NCBI RefSeq assembly: GCF_963517015.1
Contig: NZ_CAUQDV010000002.1
Location: 372,001-436,000 of the forward strand
Length of the DNA: 64,000 bases
Source: an uncultured Devosia sp.
GTDB lineage: Bacteria > Pseudomonadota > Alphaproteobacteria > Rhizobiales > Devosiaceae
Direction of reading: 5' to 3'
The position numbers and the translations under genes are program-made. Positions 9,187 through 17,268 of the stretch are shown here, piece after piece. Position 1 is the stretch's first letter, and each line of letters starts with the position of its first letter. The notes under the pieces are model-generated. The model saw only the letters and a program-made list of their open reading frames with translations. It searched no databases and was not told the DNA's origin.

Positions 9187-9945
9187 TCAACCCTTGGCAT
9201 CAGCCCTTTGGCGCATGAACCAGAAGCCAAGCATCACGACGGCGACAATGGCAAAGCCGTACCAGGTATAGGCATAACCGAGGTGGTTGTTGGGGAACTC
9301 GATGACCGTCTCGCCGCCCTGGGGCAGTTCACCGGGCGGACCAGCGGGCATGTCGACATAGAATGGTGCGAAAGGCGCCATGGCAGGATCGACCTGATCG
9401 GCAAGCCGGACGGGATCACGGACCCATTCGATGCGGTTGGAGGTATCGGCGCCAGGGGTCATGAAGCCGGCATGTTCGCCAGGTCTGAACAGGCCGGAAA
9501 TCGTGACCTCGCCATCGTCGGCGGTGCCATCGGTGACCGCCGCTTCCTGCAGTTCCTGCGGAATAAAGCCACGGTTGACGAAAACCGTGCCGCCTTCGGC
9601 CAAGGCGAAGGGCGTGACAACCCAATATCCAGGGCCGGACGCGGGCCCATTGGCATTGGCGAGGCTGGTGAAGACGGTAACGGTCTGGTTGTAGCGGAAG
9701 CGACCCGTCAGCGAGACGGGCTGAAAATTGAGGGCTTCGAGGTCGATGTCTGGCCAGTCTGTTGCCGGCGGTACGGGAATTGGCGCCGCATCGAGGCGCT
9801 GGTCGACTGCCGCGATCAAGGCTTCCTTTTCGGCAAGGCGATGCATCTGCCAGGTGCCCAGCCAGGCGCAGGTGGCGGCCAGCGCCAGCATCAGGACCAC
9901 GAAGGTCCAGGTCATGAAACCGCTAAGGCGGCGCTTGGCACTCAT
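9187..9945 (-). CDS. SURF1 family cytochrome oxidase assembly protein
   Basis: A 252-residue inner-membrane protein with one membrane helix near residues 11-30 and a second near 227-245, enclosing a periplasmic domain. Family motifs seen are GTWQMHRLAEK after the first helix, GYWVVTPF, VNRGFIP and the closing NNHLGYAYTWYGFA. SURF1 proteins help insert or stabilise haem a in subunit I of aa3-type oxidases. The ATG at 9945 overlaps the stop of the DUF983 gene by four bases (ATGA). This supports translational coupling within the oxidase operon. Confidence 0.93.
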   Translation of the reverse strand: MSAKRRLSGFMTWTFVVLMLALAATCAWLGTWQMHRLAEKEALIAAVDQRLDAAPIPVPPATDWPDIDLEALNFQPVSLTGRFRYNQTVTVFTSLANANGPASGPGYWVVTPFALAEGGTVFVNRGFIPQELQEAAVTDGTADDGEVTISGLFRPGEHAGFMTPGADTSNRIEWVRDPVRLADQVDPAMAPFAPFYVDMPAGPPGELPQGGETVIEFPNNHLGYAYTWYGFAIVAVVMLGFWFMRQRADAKG

Positions 9946-10307
9946 TGATGCCCCTCATGTGCATCGTGGCGATATTGCAGGGCGACCATCACGCCCTTGA
10001 AGGGCGGCAGGAGCAGCAGGCAAAGCACCAGTGTGGTTGGAATCCAAAGGATCAGATGAACATAGGGCGCCGGATTGAAGGCCGCGCCGACAATCAGCGC
10101 CAGGATGATCACCAGCGGCGCCACGAGGAAAATCACGAAGATCGCCGGACCGTCGCCGCTATCGGCAAACTTGAAATCGAGGCCGCAGTTGGAGCAGGCG
10201 GGGGCGACCTTGAGGTAGCCCGCAAACAGCTTGCCCACGCCGCAGCGCGGGCAGCGGCATTTGAGGCCGGTCAGGATGGGCGACGTCTCGGACAAGCTGG
10301 TCTCCAA
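9942..10307 (-). CDS. DUF983 membrane protein of the oxidase operon
   Basis: A 121-residue protein with an N-terminal zinc-ribbon-like pair of CxxC motifs (Cys19/Cys22 and Cys38/Cys41, plus Cys17). Two membrane helices follow, near residues 53-77 and 83-104. DUF983 proteins sit in most alphaproteobacterial cta operons between subunit III and SURF1 and are presumed to assist oxidase assembly; no activity is established. It is separated from ctaE by a terminator-like hairpin and overlaps SURF1 by four bases. Confidence 0.88.
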   Translation of the reverse strand: METSLSETSPILTGLKCRCPRCGVGKLFAGYLKVAPACSNCGLDFKFADSGDGPAIFVIFLVAPLVIILALIVGAAFNPAPYVHLILWIPTTLVLCLLLLPPFKGVMVALQYRHDAHEGHQ

Positions 10308-10339
10308 AGAAATCGGGGCGCAGCTTGTGGCTGCGCCCC
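10305..10339 (-). terminator. Terminator-like hairpin between ctaE and DUF983
   Basis: On the minus strand a 9-bp perfect GC stem (GGGGCGCAG / CTGCGCCCC, 10315-10339) with a 7-base loop is followed by ATTTCTTT. It lies just past the ctaE stop. It may end part of the oxidase transcripts so that the downstream assembly genes are made in smaller amounts, or it may protect the upstream mRNA 3' end. Confidence 0.6.
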
Positions 10340-10361
10340 TTCGAAATTCTATCGGCCGGGC

Positions 10362-11198
10362 CTAGTGGTTCAGTGCCACGCCCCAGCTGCCCCAGACATA
10401 GATCGAGGCAAACAGGAACAGCCACACCACGTCGACGAAATGCCAGTACCAGGCGGCAAATTCAAAGCCGAGGTGACGCTCGGGGGTGAAGTCGCCCTTG
10501 AGGGCGCGGATCAGGCAGACCAGCAGGAACACGGTGCCGATGAAGACGTGGAAGCCATGCAGGCCGGTCGCCATGAAGAAGGTGGCGCCATACATGTTGC
10601 CCGAGAAGCTGAAGGCGGCTTCGGTATATTCGATGATCTGCACGCCGGTGAAGACAGCGCCCAGCAGCACGGTCAGGACCAGGCCCCACTTGAGGCCCTC
10701 GCGGTCACCCTCGAGCAGCGCATGATGCGCCCAGGTAACGGTCGTGCCCGAGGTCAGCAGCAGCAGCGTATTGAACAGCGGCAGGTGGAAGGGGTCGAAC
10801 AGTTCGACACCAGTCGGTGGCCAGATGCCCCCGGTGGCTGCAACGCGGGCATATTGCTCGACGTCATCGAGGCGGAAGAAGCCGTCGAAATAGGCCCAGA
10901 AGAAGCCGAAGAAGACCATGACTTCGGAGGCAATGAACAGGATCATGCCATAGCGATGGTGCATCTGCACCACCGGGGTATGGTCCACGCCATTGTTGGC
11001 TTCGCGGATCACATCGCTCCACCAGGCGTACATGACATAGAGCACGCCAACGAGACCGACGAAGAAGACCCACGGGGTCCAGTGGTGCATCCAGAAGACG
11101 CCACCCATGGCCATGATGAGCACCGCGACCGACATGACGAAGGGCCATGGGCTCGGTGGGACCATGTGATAGTCATGGTTCTTGGCTAGATCGGCCAT
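10362..11198 (-). CDS. ctaE: Cytochrome c oxidase subunit III
   Basis: A 278-residue membrane protein with seven predicted helices, the core third subunit of the aa3-type oxidase. Typical features are the opening HDYHMVPPSPWPF, the first-helix region, the central HHALLEGDREG segment, and HGFHVFIGTVFLLVC and HFVDVVWLFLFASIYVWG at the C-terminus. Subunit III has no redox centre; it stabilises the complex and the proton-uptake path. The gene follows ctaG by two bases and is followed by a terminator-like hairpin. Confidence 0.97.
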   Translation of the reverse strand: MADLAKNHDYHMVPPSPWPFVMSVAVLIMAMGGVFWMHHWTPWVFFVGLVGVLYVMYAWWSDVIREANNGVDHTPVVQMHHRYGMILFIASEVMVFFGFFWAYFDGFFRLDDVEQYARVAATGGIWPPTGVELFDPFHLPLFNTLLLLTSGTTVTWAHHALLEGDREGLKWGLVLTVLLGAVFTGVQIIEYTEAAFSFSGNMYGATFFMATGLHGFHVFIGTVFLLVCLIRALKGDFTPERHLGFEFAAWYWHFVDVVWLFLFASIYVWGSWGVALNH

Positions 11199-11200
11199 GT

Positions 11201-11767
11201 TCAGCTTCCCTCGTTGTCTGAAGCGTAGAAAGTGTAAGAGAGCGTAATCTCTTTGACAGTGTTGAGCTCGGGATTGTCCGCGAGTTCGGGATCGACGAAA
11301 AACACGATCGGCATGTCCACGGTCTCACCGGGCTGCAGCGTCTGCTCGGTGAAGCAGAAGCATTCGATCTTGTTGAAATAGACGCCAGCCTTTTCGGGCG
11401 AGACGTTGAAAATAGCCATGCCGGTGATCGGCTCGTCCGAATTGTTGGTCGCAACGTAGTTGACCGTGTCGACGGCGCCGATGCGATCCTTGATCAGGGC
11501 TGCCGGCTTGACGCTCCAGGCCAGATCATGGGCCACGTTGGAGTCGAAGCGCACGGTCATCTCGCGGTCGATGATACCCTTGGGATTGTCGGTTGCCTTG
11601 CCGGGCGTGCCGCCAAAGCCGGTCACCTGACAGAAGATGTTGTAGAGCGGCACCGAGGCATAGGCGAGACCAACCATGCCCATGGCAATGCCCAGACCGA
11701 TCACCGCAACGCGCTTGTTGCGGCGGGCCATTTCGGGGTTCAGGCCGGGATGGTGCAGATCTGCCAT
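11201..11767 (-). CDS. ctaG: Cytochrome c oxidase assembly protein CtaG (Cox11 family)
   Basis: A 188-residue protein anchored by one N-terminal helix (about residues 18-38), with a periplasmic immunoglobulin-like domain. It delivers copper to the CuB site of subunit I. The copper-binding CFCF motif (Cys136 and Cys138, in KIECFCFTEQTL) is intact, and Cys46 just after the helix matches the third conserved cysteine. The ATG at 11767 shares its A with the TGA of the preceding small gene (TGATG). That makes it a better start than the TTG one codon upstream. Confidence 0.95.
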   Translation of the reverse strand: MADLHHPGLNPEMARRNKRVAVIGLGIAMGMVGLAYASVPLYNIFCQVTGFGGTPGKATDNPKGIIDREMTVRFDSNVAHDLAWSVKPAALIKDRIGAVDTVNYVATNNSDEPITGMAIFNVSPEKAGVYFNKIECFCFTEQTLQPGETVDMPIVFFVDPELADNPELNTVKEITLSYTFYASDNEGS

Positions 11768-11946
11768 CAAAGCGCCCGATCGAACAGCGCAGGGCCCATC
11801 TTGACGATGGTCAGCGTATAGAACGTGATGGCAAAGATCGCCAAGGCGATGGCCAGGGCGATGGAGCGGCGGCGACGGACGCGCGCACGGGCCGCAGCCA
11901 CTTCGGGCGTTTCAGCTTCGATATTGGTCATATTATTGGCGCTCAT
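11767..11946 (-). CDS. Small single-helix membrane protein of the oxidase operon (CoxF-like)
   Basis: A protein of about 59 residues: a short acidic N-terminus, an arginine cluster (RARVRRRR), then one membrane helix of about 22 residues and a short periplasmic tail. This position between ctaB and ctaG holds a small CoxF-type protein in many Rhizobiales; its role is unknown but presumably concerns oxidase assembly or stability. The start at 11946 overlaps the ctaB stop as TGATG. An ATG three bases upstream (11949) is an alternative. Sequence identity with characterised CoxF cannot be judged here. Confidence 0.75.
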   Translation of the reverse strand: MSANNMTNIEAETPEVAAARARVRRRRSIALAIALAIFAITFYTLTIVKMGPALFDRAL

Positions 11947-12878
11947 CATCCGAAGGTCCCGAAGCGGGTCAGCAGGTTGTCGGTCATGAACGCAAAGAAC
12001 ACGATGAACAGATAGCTGAGCGAGTAATTGAACAGGGATCGCGCCGACTTGCGCATGGGAACGTCTTCGCGGGTCATCAGCAGGCGCCAGGCGAGCCAGC
12101 TAAAGCTCACGCCGGTGATGAGGGCGACACTGGTATAGACCCAGCCGGAAAAACCGAGGATCGTCGGCAGCATGGCCGATGCAGCCAGCAGCAGCGTATA
12201 GACGAAGATCTGGATCTTGGTGGACTTCTCCCCGGCCACATTGGGCATCATGGGTACACCGGCAGCGCCATAGTCGGATTGCTTGTAGAGCGCCAGCGCC
12301 CAGAAATGCGGCGGGGTCCAGAGGAAAATGATCAGGAAGAGGACGACGCTTTCGAGCGAAACCGAACCGGTCACCGCGGCCCAGCCGACGATCGGCGGGA
12401 AAGCACCGGCTGCGCCACCGATAACGATGTTCTGCGGCGTCGAGCGCTTGAGCCACATCGTATAGATGACGACGTAGAAGAAGATGGTGAAAGCCAGCCA
12501 GCCGGCGGCGACCCAATTGGTCGCAAGACCCAGCAGTGCCACCGAAAATATCGACAGCACCATGCCGAAGACCAGCGCTTCCTCGCGGCTCATGCGGCCA
12601 GAGGGGATGGGACGGTTCTGGGTGCGGCTCATGATGGCGTCGATATCGCTATCGTACCACATGTTCAGCGCGGCCGAGCCGCCGGCGCCAATGGCGATGC
12701 AGGCAACGGCGATGATGGCGACGAATGGGTTGATCTCACCCGGCGCCACGACGACGCCGACAAGGCCGACGAAAACCACCAGTTGCATGACGGACGGCTT
12801 GAGCAGCGCGAGGTAGTCCCCCACGCCGGCTTCGCCGGTCATGCCGGAAAGTGATCTGCTGTCGCCGATAAAAGCCAC
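11946..12878 (-). CDS. ctaB: Protoheme IX farnesyltransferase (haem O synthase)
   Basis: A 310-residue UbiA-superfamily prenyltransferase with about nine membrane helices. It attaches a farnesyl group to haem b to give haem O, the precursor of haem a needed by subunit I. The first Asp-rich motif is NMWYDSDIDAIMSRT (Asp76 and Asp80), followed by the NRPIPSG motif. The LWTPPHFWALA segment is specific to the CtaB/CyoE branch. It lies between ctaD and the small CoxF-like gene, in the same operon. Confidence 0.96.
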   Translation of the reverse strand: MAFIGDSRSLSGMTGEAGVGDYLALLKPSVMQLVVFVGLVGVVVAPGEINPFVAIIAVACIAIGAGGSAALNMWYDSDIDAIMSRTQNRPIPSGRMSREEALVFGMVLSIFSVALLGLATNWVAAGWLAFTIFFYVVIYTMWLKRSTPQNIVIGGAAGAFPPIVGWAAVTGSVSLESVVLFLIIFLWTPPHFWALALYKQSDYGAAGVPMMPNVAGEKSTKIQIFVYTLLLAASAMLPTILGFSGWVYTSVALITGVSFSWLAWRLLMTREDVPMRKSARSLFNYSLSYLFIVFFAFMTDNLLTRFGTFG

Positions 12879-12904
12879 TGGCCTTGCCTTCGTTTGGGAA
12901 TTGC

Positions 12905-12924
12905 GGGCCGCGCGGACGCGGCCC
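12905..12924 (-). other. GC-rich hairpin in the ctaD-ctaB gap
   Basis: GGGCCGCG and CGCGGCCC form a perfect 8-bp stem around a 4-base loop in the 54-base gap between ctaD and ctaB. No T-run follows on the minus strand, so it is more likely an mRNA-stabilising or processing hairpin at the end of ctaD than a full terminator. Confidence 0.5.
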
Positions 12925-12932
12925 GGATGGTC

Positions 12933-14627
12933 TTAGTGTGCGTTGGTCGAATCGATCCGCGGCAGGGTGGTGAACTGGTGGAACGGCGGCGGGCTGGACA
13001 GGGTCCACTCCAGGGTCGTCGCGCCGTCACCCCAGGGATTGTCACCGGCCGGGCGCTTCTTGCGGCTGGCTTCCCAGGTTGCATAGAAGAAGATCAGCAT
13101 GGCGACGAAGGTGATGTAGTAGCCGATCGAGGAGATGCGGTTGAAGAAGCCAAACGCGTCCGGATAGTCGATGTAGCGGCGCGGCATGCCGGCGAGGCCG
13201 AGGAAATGCTGCGGGAAGAAGATCAGGTTCACGCCAACGAACATGACCCAGAAATGCAGCTTGGCCAGAGTCTCGTTGTAGAGCCAGCCGAACATCTTGG
13301 GGTACCAGTAGTACCAGCCGGCAAAGATAGAGAACACGGCACCCAGCGACAGCACGTAGTGGAAGTGGGCAACCACATAGTAGGTGTCGTGCAGCGCACG
13401 GTCGGCACCGGCATTGGCGAGCACCACACCCGTCACACCACCAACGGTGAACAGGAAGATGAAGCCGATAGCCCAGAGCATGGGCGACTTGAAGGTGATG
13501 GAGCCGCCCCACATGGTGGCGATCCAGGAGAAGATCTTCACGCCCGTGGGCACCGCGATGACCATGGTGGCGGCAACGAAATAGCGCTGCACGTCAAGGC
13601 TCATGCCGGTGGTGTACATATGGTGGGCCCACACGACGAAGCCGACGAAGCCGATGGCGACCATGGCGTAGGCCATGGCCATGTAGCCGAAGATCGGCTT
13701 GCGCGAGAAGGTCGAGACGATGTGGCTGATGATGCCGAAGCCCGGCAGGATCATGATGTACACTTCTGGGTGGCCGAAGAACCAGAACAGGTGCTGGAAC
13801 AGGATCGGGTCACCGCCCTGGTCAGGCTTGAAGAAGGCCGTACCGAAATTGCGGTCGGTCAACAGCATGGTGATGGCGCCAGCCAGAACCGGCAGGGCCA
13901 GCAGCAGCAGGAAGGCGGTCACCAGCACGGACCAGGCAAACAGCGGCATCTTGTGCAGCGTCATGCCCGGAGCGCGCATGTTGAAGATCGTGGTGATCAG
14001 GTTGATTGCGCCCAGGATCGAGCTCACGCCCGCAACGTGGAGCGAGAGGATGGCGAAATCCATGGCAGGGCCAGGGTGACCCGAGGACGACAGGGGCGGA
14101 TAGATGGTCCAGCCGCCACCAAAGCCGAGAGCCGTCGAGCCGGTGCCTTCGAAGAACAGCGACATCAGCAGCAGGATAAAGGCCGGCGGCAGAAGCCAGA
14201 AGGCGATGTTGTTGATACGCGGGAAGGCGGTATCGGGCGCACCGATCATCAGGGGCGCGAAATAGTTGGCAAAGCCGCCCATGGTGGCGGGCATGACCAC
14301 GAAGAACACCATAATCAGCGCGTGGGCCGTGGTGAACACGTTGTACATGTGCTTGCCGGCGTCGATGGCGCTATCGCCCTCGATGCCATAGACCATGGCC
14401 GCAAGGCCGTGGAAAATCTGGATACCCGGCTCCTGCAACTCGAGGCGCATGACGCCAGAGAGCAGACCACCGATGATCCCCGCGACAATCGCGAAGATCA
14501 GGTACATGATACCGATATCCTTGTGGTTGGTCGAATAGACCCAACGGCGCCAGCCGGTGGGTTCGTGATGCGAAGCGGCGTCGTGGCCGGTCGCGTGGGC
14601 TTCGAGGTGGGCGGTCGTGTCAGCCAT
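12933..14627 (-). CDS. ctaD: Cytochrome c oxidase subunit I (aa3 type)
   Basis: A 564-residue catalytic subunit with twelve predicted helices, holding haem a, haem a3 and CuB. The HPEVY motif near residue 286 carries the His-Tyr pair at the CuB site, WAHHMYTTGM carries the next two copper-ligand histidines, and AHFHYVLSLGAVFS the haem ligands. The haem a histidine lies in FTTAHALIMVFF. The K and D proton channels cannot be fully checked here, but length and motifs fit a normal A-type enzyme. It starts 26 bases after ctaC and is the second gene of the operon. Confidence 0.98.
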   Translation of the reverse strand: MADTTAHLEAHATGHDAASHHEPTGWRRWVYSTNHKDIGIMYLIFAIVAGIIGGLLSGVMRLELQEPGIQIFHGLAAMVYGIEGDSAIDAGKHMYNVFTTAHALIMVFFVVMPATMGGFANYFAPLMIGAPDTAFPRINNIAFWLLPPAFILLLMSLFFEGTGSTALGFGGGWTIYPPLSSSGHPGPAMDFAILSLHVAGVSSILGAINLITTIFNMRAPGMTLHKMPLFAWSVLVTAFLLLLALPVLAGAITMLLTDRNFGTAFFKPDQGGDPILFQHLFWFFGHPEVYIMILPGFGIISHIVSTFSRKPIFGYMAMAYAMVAIGFVGFVVWAHHMYTTGMSLDVQRYFVAATMVIAVPTGVKIFSWIATMWGGSITFKSPMLWAIGFIFLFTVGGVTGVVLANAGADRALHDTYYVVAHFHYVLSLGAVFSIFAGWYYWYPKMFGWLYNETLAKLHFWVMFVGVNLIFFPQHFLGLAGMPRRYIDYPDAFGFFNRISSIGYYITFVAMLIFFYATWEASRKKRPAGDNPWGDGATTLEWTLSSPPPFHQFTTLPRIDSTNAH

Positions 14628-14653
14628 TTCGTAGTGTCCCCTGACCCGTGTTC

Positions 14654-15589
14654 TTACTGCACAGCCACAAGCGTGGCGTTGGCAGCGGCATAGCCGTCCG
14701 ACTCATACGCCGCCATGAAGGCTGCAAATTCTTCTTTTTCGACGACGCGCACGGCGATCGGCATGTAGGCGTGGTTCTGGCCGCAGAGCTCGGAGCACTG
14801 GCCGTAGAAAATGCCGGTCTCGCGCGAGTTGAACCAGGTCTCGTTGAGACGGCCGGGAACAGCGTCGATCTTGATGCCGAAGGACGGCACGGCGAAAGCA
14901 TGGATCACACCGGTCGGATCGGCAGTCACCTGGAGGCGCACAGTGGTATCGACCGGAACGACCAGTTCATTATCGACGGCCAGCAGGCGCGGCTGGTTCG
15001 GCTTGATGTCCTGGACATAGTTGTTGCCAGCTTCACCCAGGATGTTGGACGAGAAGCCCAGTTCCTGATCGACATATTCGTAATCCCAATACCATGCCTG
15101 GCCAGTGGCCTTGATGGTCAGCTCGGGCGCAGGCACTTCGACTTCACCGAAGGAGAAGATGTTGGAGCCGAGATACTTGCGTTCGCCATCGGGCGTCGTG
15201 AGCTGGTCGCTCAGCACGCCGAAGGAGGGAATGGCGATGATGATCAGCGCCACGATCGGCAGCACGGTCCAGATCACTTCCACCATGGTATTGTGGGTGA
15301 AGGCGGCAGGAACCGGATTGCGCTTGGCATTGTAGCGGATGACGATCCAGATCAGCAGACCCAGGACCAGCGCGACGATCAGGCTGATCGACCACATCAG
15401 GATGCCATCATGGAAGGCCGTGATGGAGTCCATGATCGGGGTCACCGATCGCTGCAGATGGAACTGACCCGGGAGGGGATGGCCGGCAGTATAACCGCCA
15501 GTCTCTTCCTGCGCCGTGGCGAGAACCGGGGCCAGCGCCATCGCGGCTACCGAAAAGGCCACCATCTTTCTCAAGAATTGCACGGTCAC
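14654..15589 (-). CDS. ctaC: Cytochrome c oxidase subunit II
   Basis: A 311-residue protein with a signal peptide (cleavage near ATAQ), two membrane helices (about 50-75 and 95-115) and a periplasmic cupredoxin domain with the binuclear CuA site. The motif CSELCGQNHAYM near residues 264-275 provides the Cys, Glu, His and Met ligands. The aromatic patch GQAWYWDYEY that receives electrons from cytochrome c is present. Translation begins at a GTG (15589), preceded by a G-rich stretch. First gene of the operon, so the promoter should lie in 15590-15800. Confidence 0.97.
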   Translation of the reverse strand: MTVQFLRKMVAFSVAAMALAPVLATAQEETGGYTAGHPLPGQFHLQRSVTPIMDSITAFHDGILMWSISLIVALVLGLLIWIVIRYNAKRNPVPAAFTHNTMVEVIWTVLPIVALIIIAIPSFGVLSDQLTTPDGERKYLGSNIFSFGEVEVPAPELTIKATGQAWYWDYEYVDQELGFSSNILGEAGNNYVQDIKPNQPRLLAVDNELVVPVDTTVRLQVTADPTGVIHAFAVPSFGIKIDAVPGRLNETWFNSRETGIFYGQCSELCGQNHAYMPIAVRVVEKEEFAAFMAAYESDGYAAANATLVAVQ

Positions 15590-15917
15590 CCAAACCCCCT
15601 ATCGACTTCAATTGGTGCGATCGCACCCGGGATTGAGGGGGAAAAACAGCGGCATAGCAAACGCCGCCCCGACTCAACCTCGGAGCGAAAAACTCTAGAA
15701 TTGACCTAAATCATATCGCGAAGCCCGAGTCCATCGCAGCCAGAGAGGTGGAATATGCATCACGTTGTGGAACGAATGGCCGAAAATGCCTCATGCTTGC
15801 CGCAGTTTACCACCCATATCCCCAGCAAATCCGGGGCTTGGTTGACTTGAACAAAAGCCTGTTGGAAACACTAAAGGCCTAGCGCAGCTGCGCGATTCGT
15901 CGGGAGAATTGATACAA
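15590..15917. promoter_or_regulatory. Divergent intergenic region with CRP/FNR-type site upstream of ctaC
   Basis: This 328-base gap separates divergent ctaC and the IalB gene and holds no credible gene. TTGACCTAAATCAT at 15701-15714 resembles the FNR/FixK consensus (TTGAC, four bases, ATCA) and sits about 112 bases before the ctaC start. A perfect 14-bp palindrome GGTGCGATCGCACC (15614-15627) lies in the presumed ctaC leader. GCGCAGCTGCGC (15882-15893) lies before the IalB gene, and TTGAAC near 15847 could be its -35 element. All are sequence matches only. Confidence 0.4.
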
Positions 15918-16430
15918 GTGAAGTCGATCGTGAAGCGCCGCCTGGCCGGCCTGGGCCTTGCCATCATCGCTGCAACGGGCATTGCGGGCGCCGCTCAAGC
16001 CCAGGGCGTGGTGCGCGGAGAATATGGCGACTGGCAGATGAGTTGCGACACGCCTCCCGGCGCCAGCACCGAGCAATGCGCCATTATCCAGAACGTGACA
16101 GCCGAGGATCAGCCCAATGTCGGTCTCTCCGTTATCGTCCTGCGCACCGCCGATCGCGAAGCCCGTCTGCTGCGCGTCCTGGCCCCGCTTGGCGTCCTGC
16201 TGCCCAATGGCCTGGGGCTCAATGTCGATGGCGAGGACATGGGCCGCGTCGCCTTCGTGCGCTGCCTGCCCAATGGCTGCGTGGCCGAGGTCGTGCTCGA
16301 CGACAGCCTGATCGACACTCTGTCACAGGGCGAGAACGCGATCTTCGTCGTATTCAAGACGCCGGAAGAAGGCATCGGTATTCCCGTTTCGCTGAACGGC
16401 TTCGAGGAAGGCTTTGCTCAACTCCCGTAA
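15918..16430 (+). CDS. Invasion-associated locus B (IalB) family periplasmic protein
   Basis: A protein of about 170 residues with a signal peptide (cleavage near AQAQG) and a mature domain of the IalB family. The pattern is typical: GDWQMSCD near the mature N-terminus, a first Cys pair, then VRCLPNGCVAEV with a second pair. IalB was named for Bartonella erythrocyte invasion, but homologues are common in free-living alphaproteobacteria, where the role is unknown. A GTG at 15918 follows GGGAGA at workable distance. The TTG at 15909 is too close to it. Confidence 0.85.
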   Translation: MKSIVKRRLAGLGLAIIAATGIAGAAQAQGVVRGEYGDWQMSCDTPPGASTEQCAIIQNVTAEDQPNVGLSVIVLRTADREARLLRVLAPLGVLLPNGLGLNVDGEDMGRVAFVRCLPNGCVAEVVLDDSLIDTLSQGENAIFVVFKTPEEGIGIPVSLNGFEEGFAQLP

Positions 16431-16445
16431 TCAAAGGAGTTCGCC

Positions 16446-16691
16446 ATGAGTGAAGAACAACGCAGTTCGATCCGCCAGCGCACGCTCAAGGGCGCGCGCA
16501 TTGCCAGCAATGAAGGCTTTTCGACCTTTACCTGCATGGTGCGCAACATGTCCGAGACAGGCGCCCTGCTCCGCCTGCCCAGCGTTGTGGGCGTGCCCGA
16601 TACATTCGAGCTGGTGATGGATGACGGTCGCAGCTTTGCCTGCACGGCCATTCACCGGACCGCTACCGACATCGGCGTGCAATTTGACTGA
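16446..16691 (+). CDS. Small PilZ domain protein
   Basis: An 81-residue protein that is a single PilZ domain. RSSIRQRTLKGARI at the N-terminus resembles the RxxxR c-di-GMP-binding arm. RNMSETGALLRLP matches the D/NxSxxG motif, with Asn in place of Asp. It may bind c-di-GMP and would then be a possible partner for the EAL protein in this window, but no functional link is shown. It follows the IalB gene by 15 bases with AAAGGAG before its ATG, so the two probably share an mRNA. Confidence 0.85.
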   Translation: MSEEQRSSIRQRTLKGARIASNEGFSTFTCMVRNMSETGALLRLPSVVGVPDTFELVMDDGRSFACTAIHRTATDIGVQFD

Positions 16692-16699
16692 CTGACCAT

Positions 16700-16734
16700 A
16701 AAAAACCGGACAGGCGCTGAAAGCGCATGTCCGG
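16700..16734 (-). terminator. Intrinsic terminator for the DUF1127 gene
   Basis: On the minus strand the arms CCGGACA/TGTCCGG and GCGC/GCGC form a long stem (16706-16734) followed directly by six T residues (16705-16700). It lies downstream of the leftward DUF1127 gene and faces the PilZ gene. A second GC hairpin with arms GGACCGGT/ACCGGTCC lies just before it (16752-16773). Confidence 0.75.
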
Positions 16735-16856
16735 CAAGTCATCAGGAAACGGGACCGGTGGCAAAACCGGTCCGGGAGAAGGCACGAGCGCTCGAAAAGT
16801 GTCCGTACCAACAAGGTGGCACCGGTCAGGTCGACCGGCGCAATAGGTTTACCCGA

Positions 16857-17114
16857 TCAGAGATAGGCGTTCTGCGAACGCGCCGTGTGCAACAGCTGGC
16901 CGGCGCGGTGGGGCTGGGCAAGCGCCGCGCCGATATCGTCGCGTGAAATGCCCAGATCGCTCAGGCGAGCATGATCGAGTTCAAGCAGGGCTTCCAGTGC
17001 CACTCGACGGGCACGAGCAGCGCGAGCCTTTGCAATCCAGCGCACAAAAGCAACGAAGGGATTTGCAGGCGTGGCGGCCGCGAGTGACCGCTCGCCAGGA
17101 AGCGAGAGAGCCAT
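16857..17114 (-). CDS. DUF1127 small protein
   Basis: An 85-residue basic protein. Its C-terminal half matches DUF1127: ALLELDHARLSDLGISRDDI, the usual L-x-x-L-D-x-x-x-L-x-D-I/L-G-I-S-R pattern. Small DUF1127 proteins in Rhizobiales have been linked to phosphate and carbon metabolism and RNA turnover, but this copy has a longer N-terminus than the minimal form. It is divergent from the LysR gene and ends in a good intrinsic terminator. Confidence 0.85.
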   Translation of the reverse strand: MALSLPGERSLAAATPANPFVAFVRWIAKARAARARRVALEALLELDHARLSDLGISRDDIGAALAQPHRAGQLLHTARSQNAYL

Positions 17115-17268
17115 TGAAAGTCTCCAAAAAAGTTGTTGTGCCCTAGAAGGAGGAGCGGGCTGGGTTCGAGGCCATTACCCCGATAATCCAGTGATAGCGC
17201 TCTGGACTTCCATTCGTCCAACAAATAGATTTCATCCGATCAATCAATTTGGGTGATGGAGATTACCC

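Noticed and set aside
12894..14693. Long open frame (599 codons) on the plus strand opposite ctaD
   Set aside because: Antisense to a certain gene. Its composition (runs of His, Gly, Glu and Asp from reversed codons) is typical of a shadow frame in GC-rich DNA.
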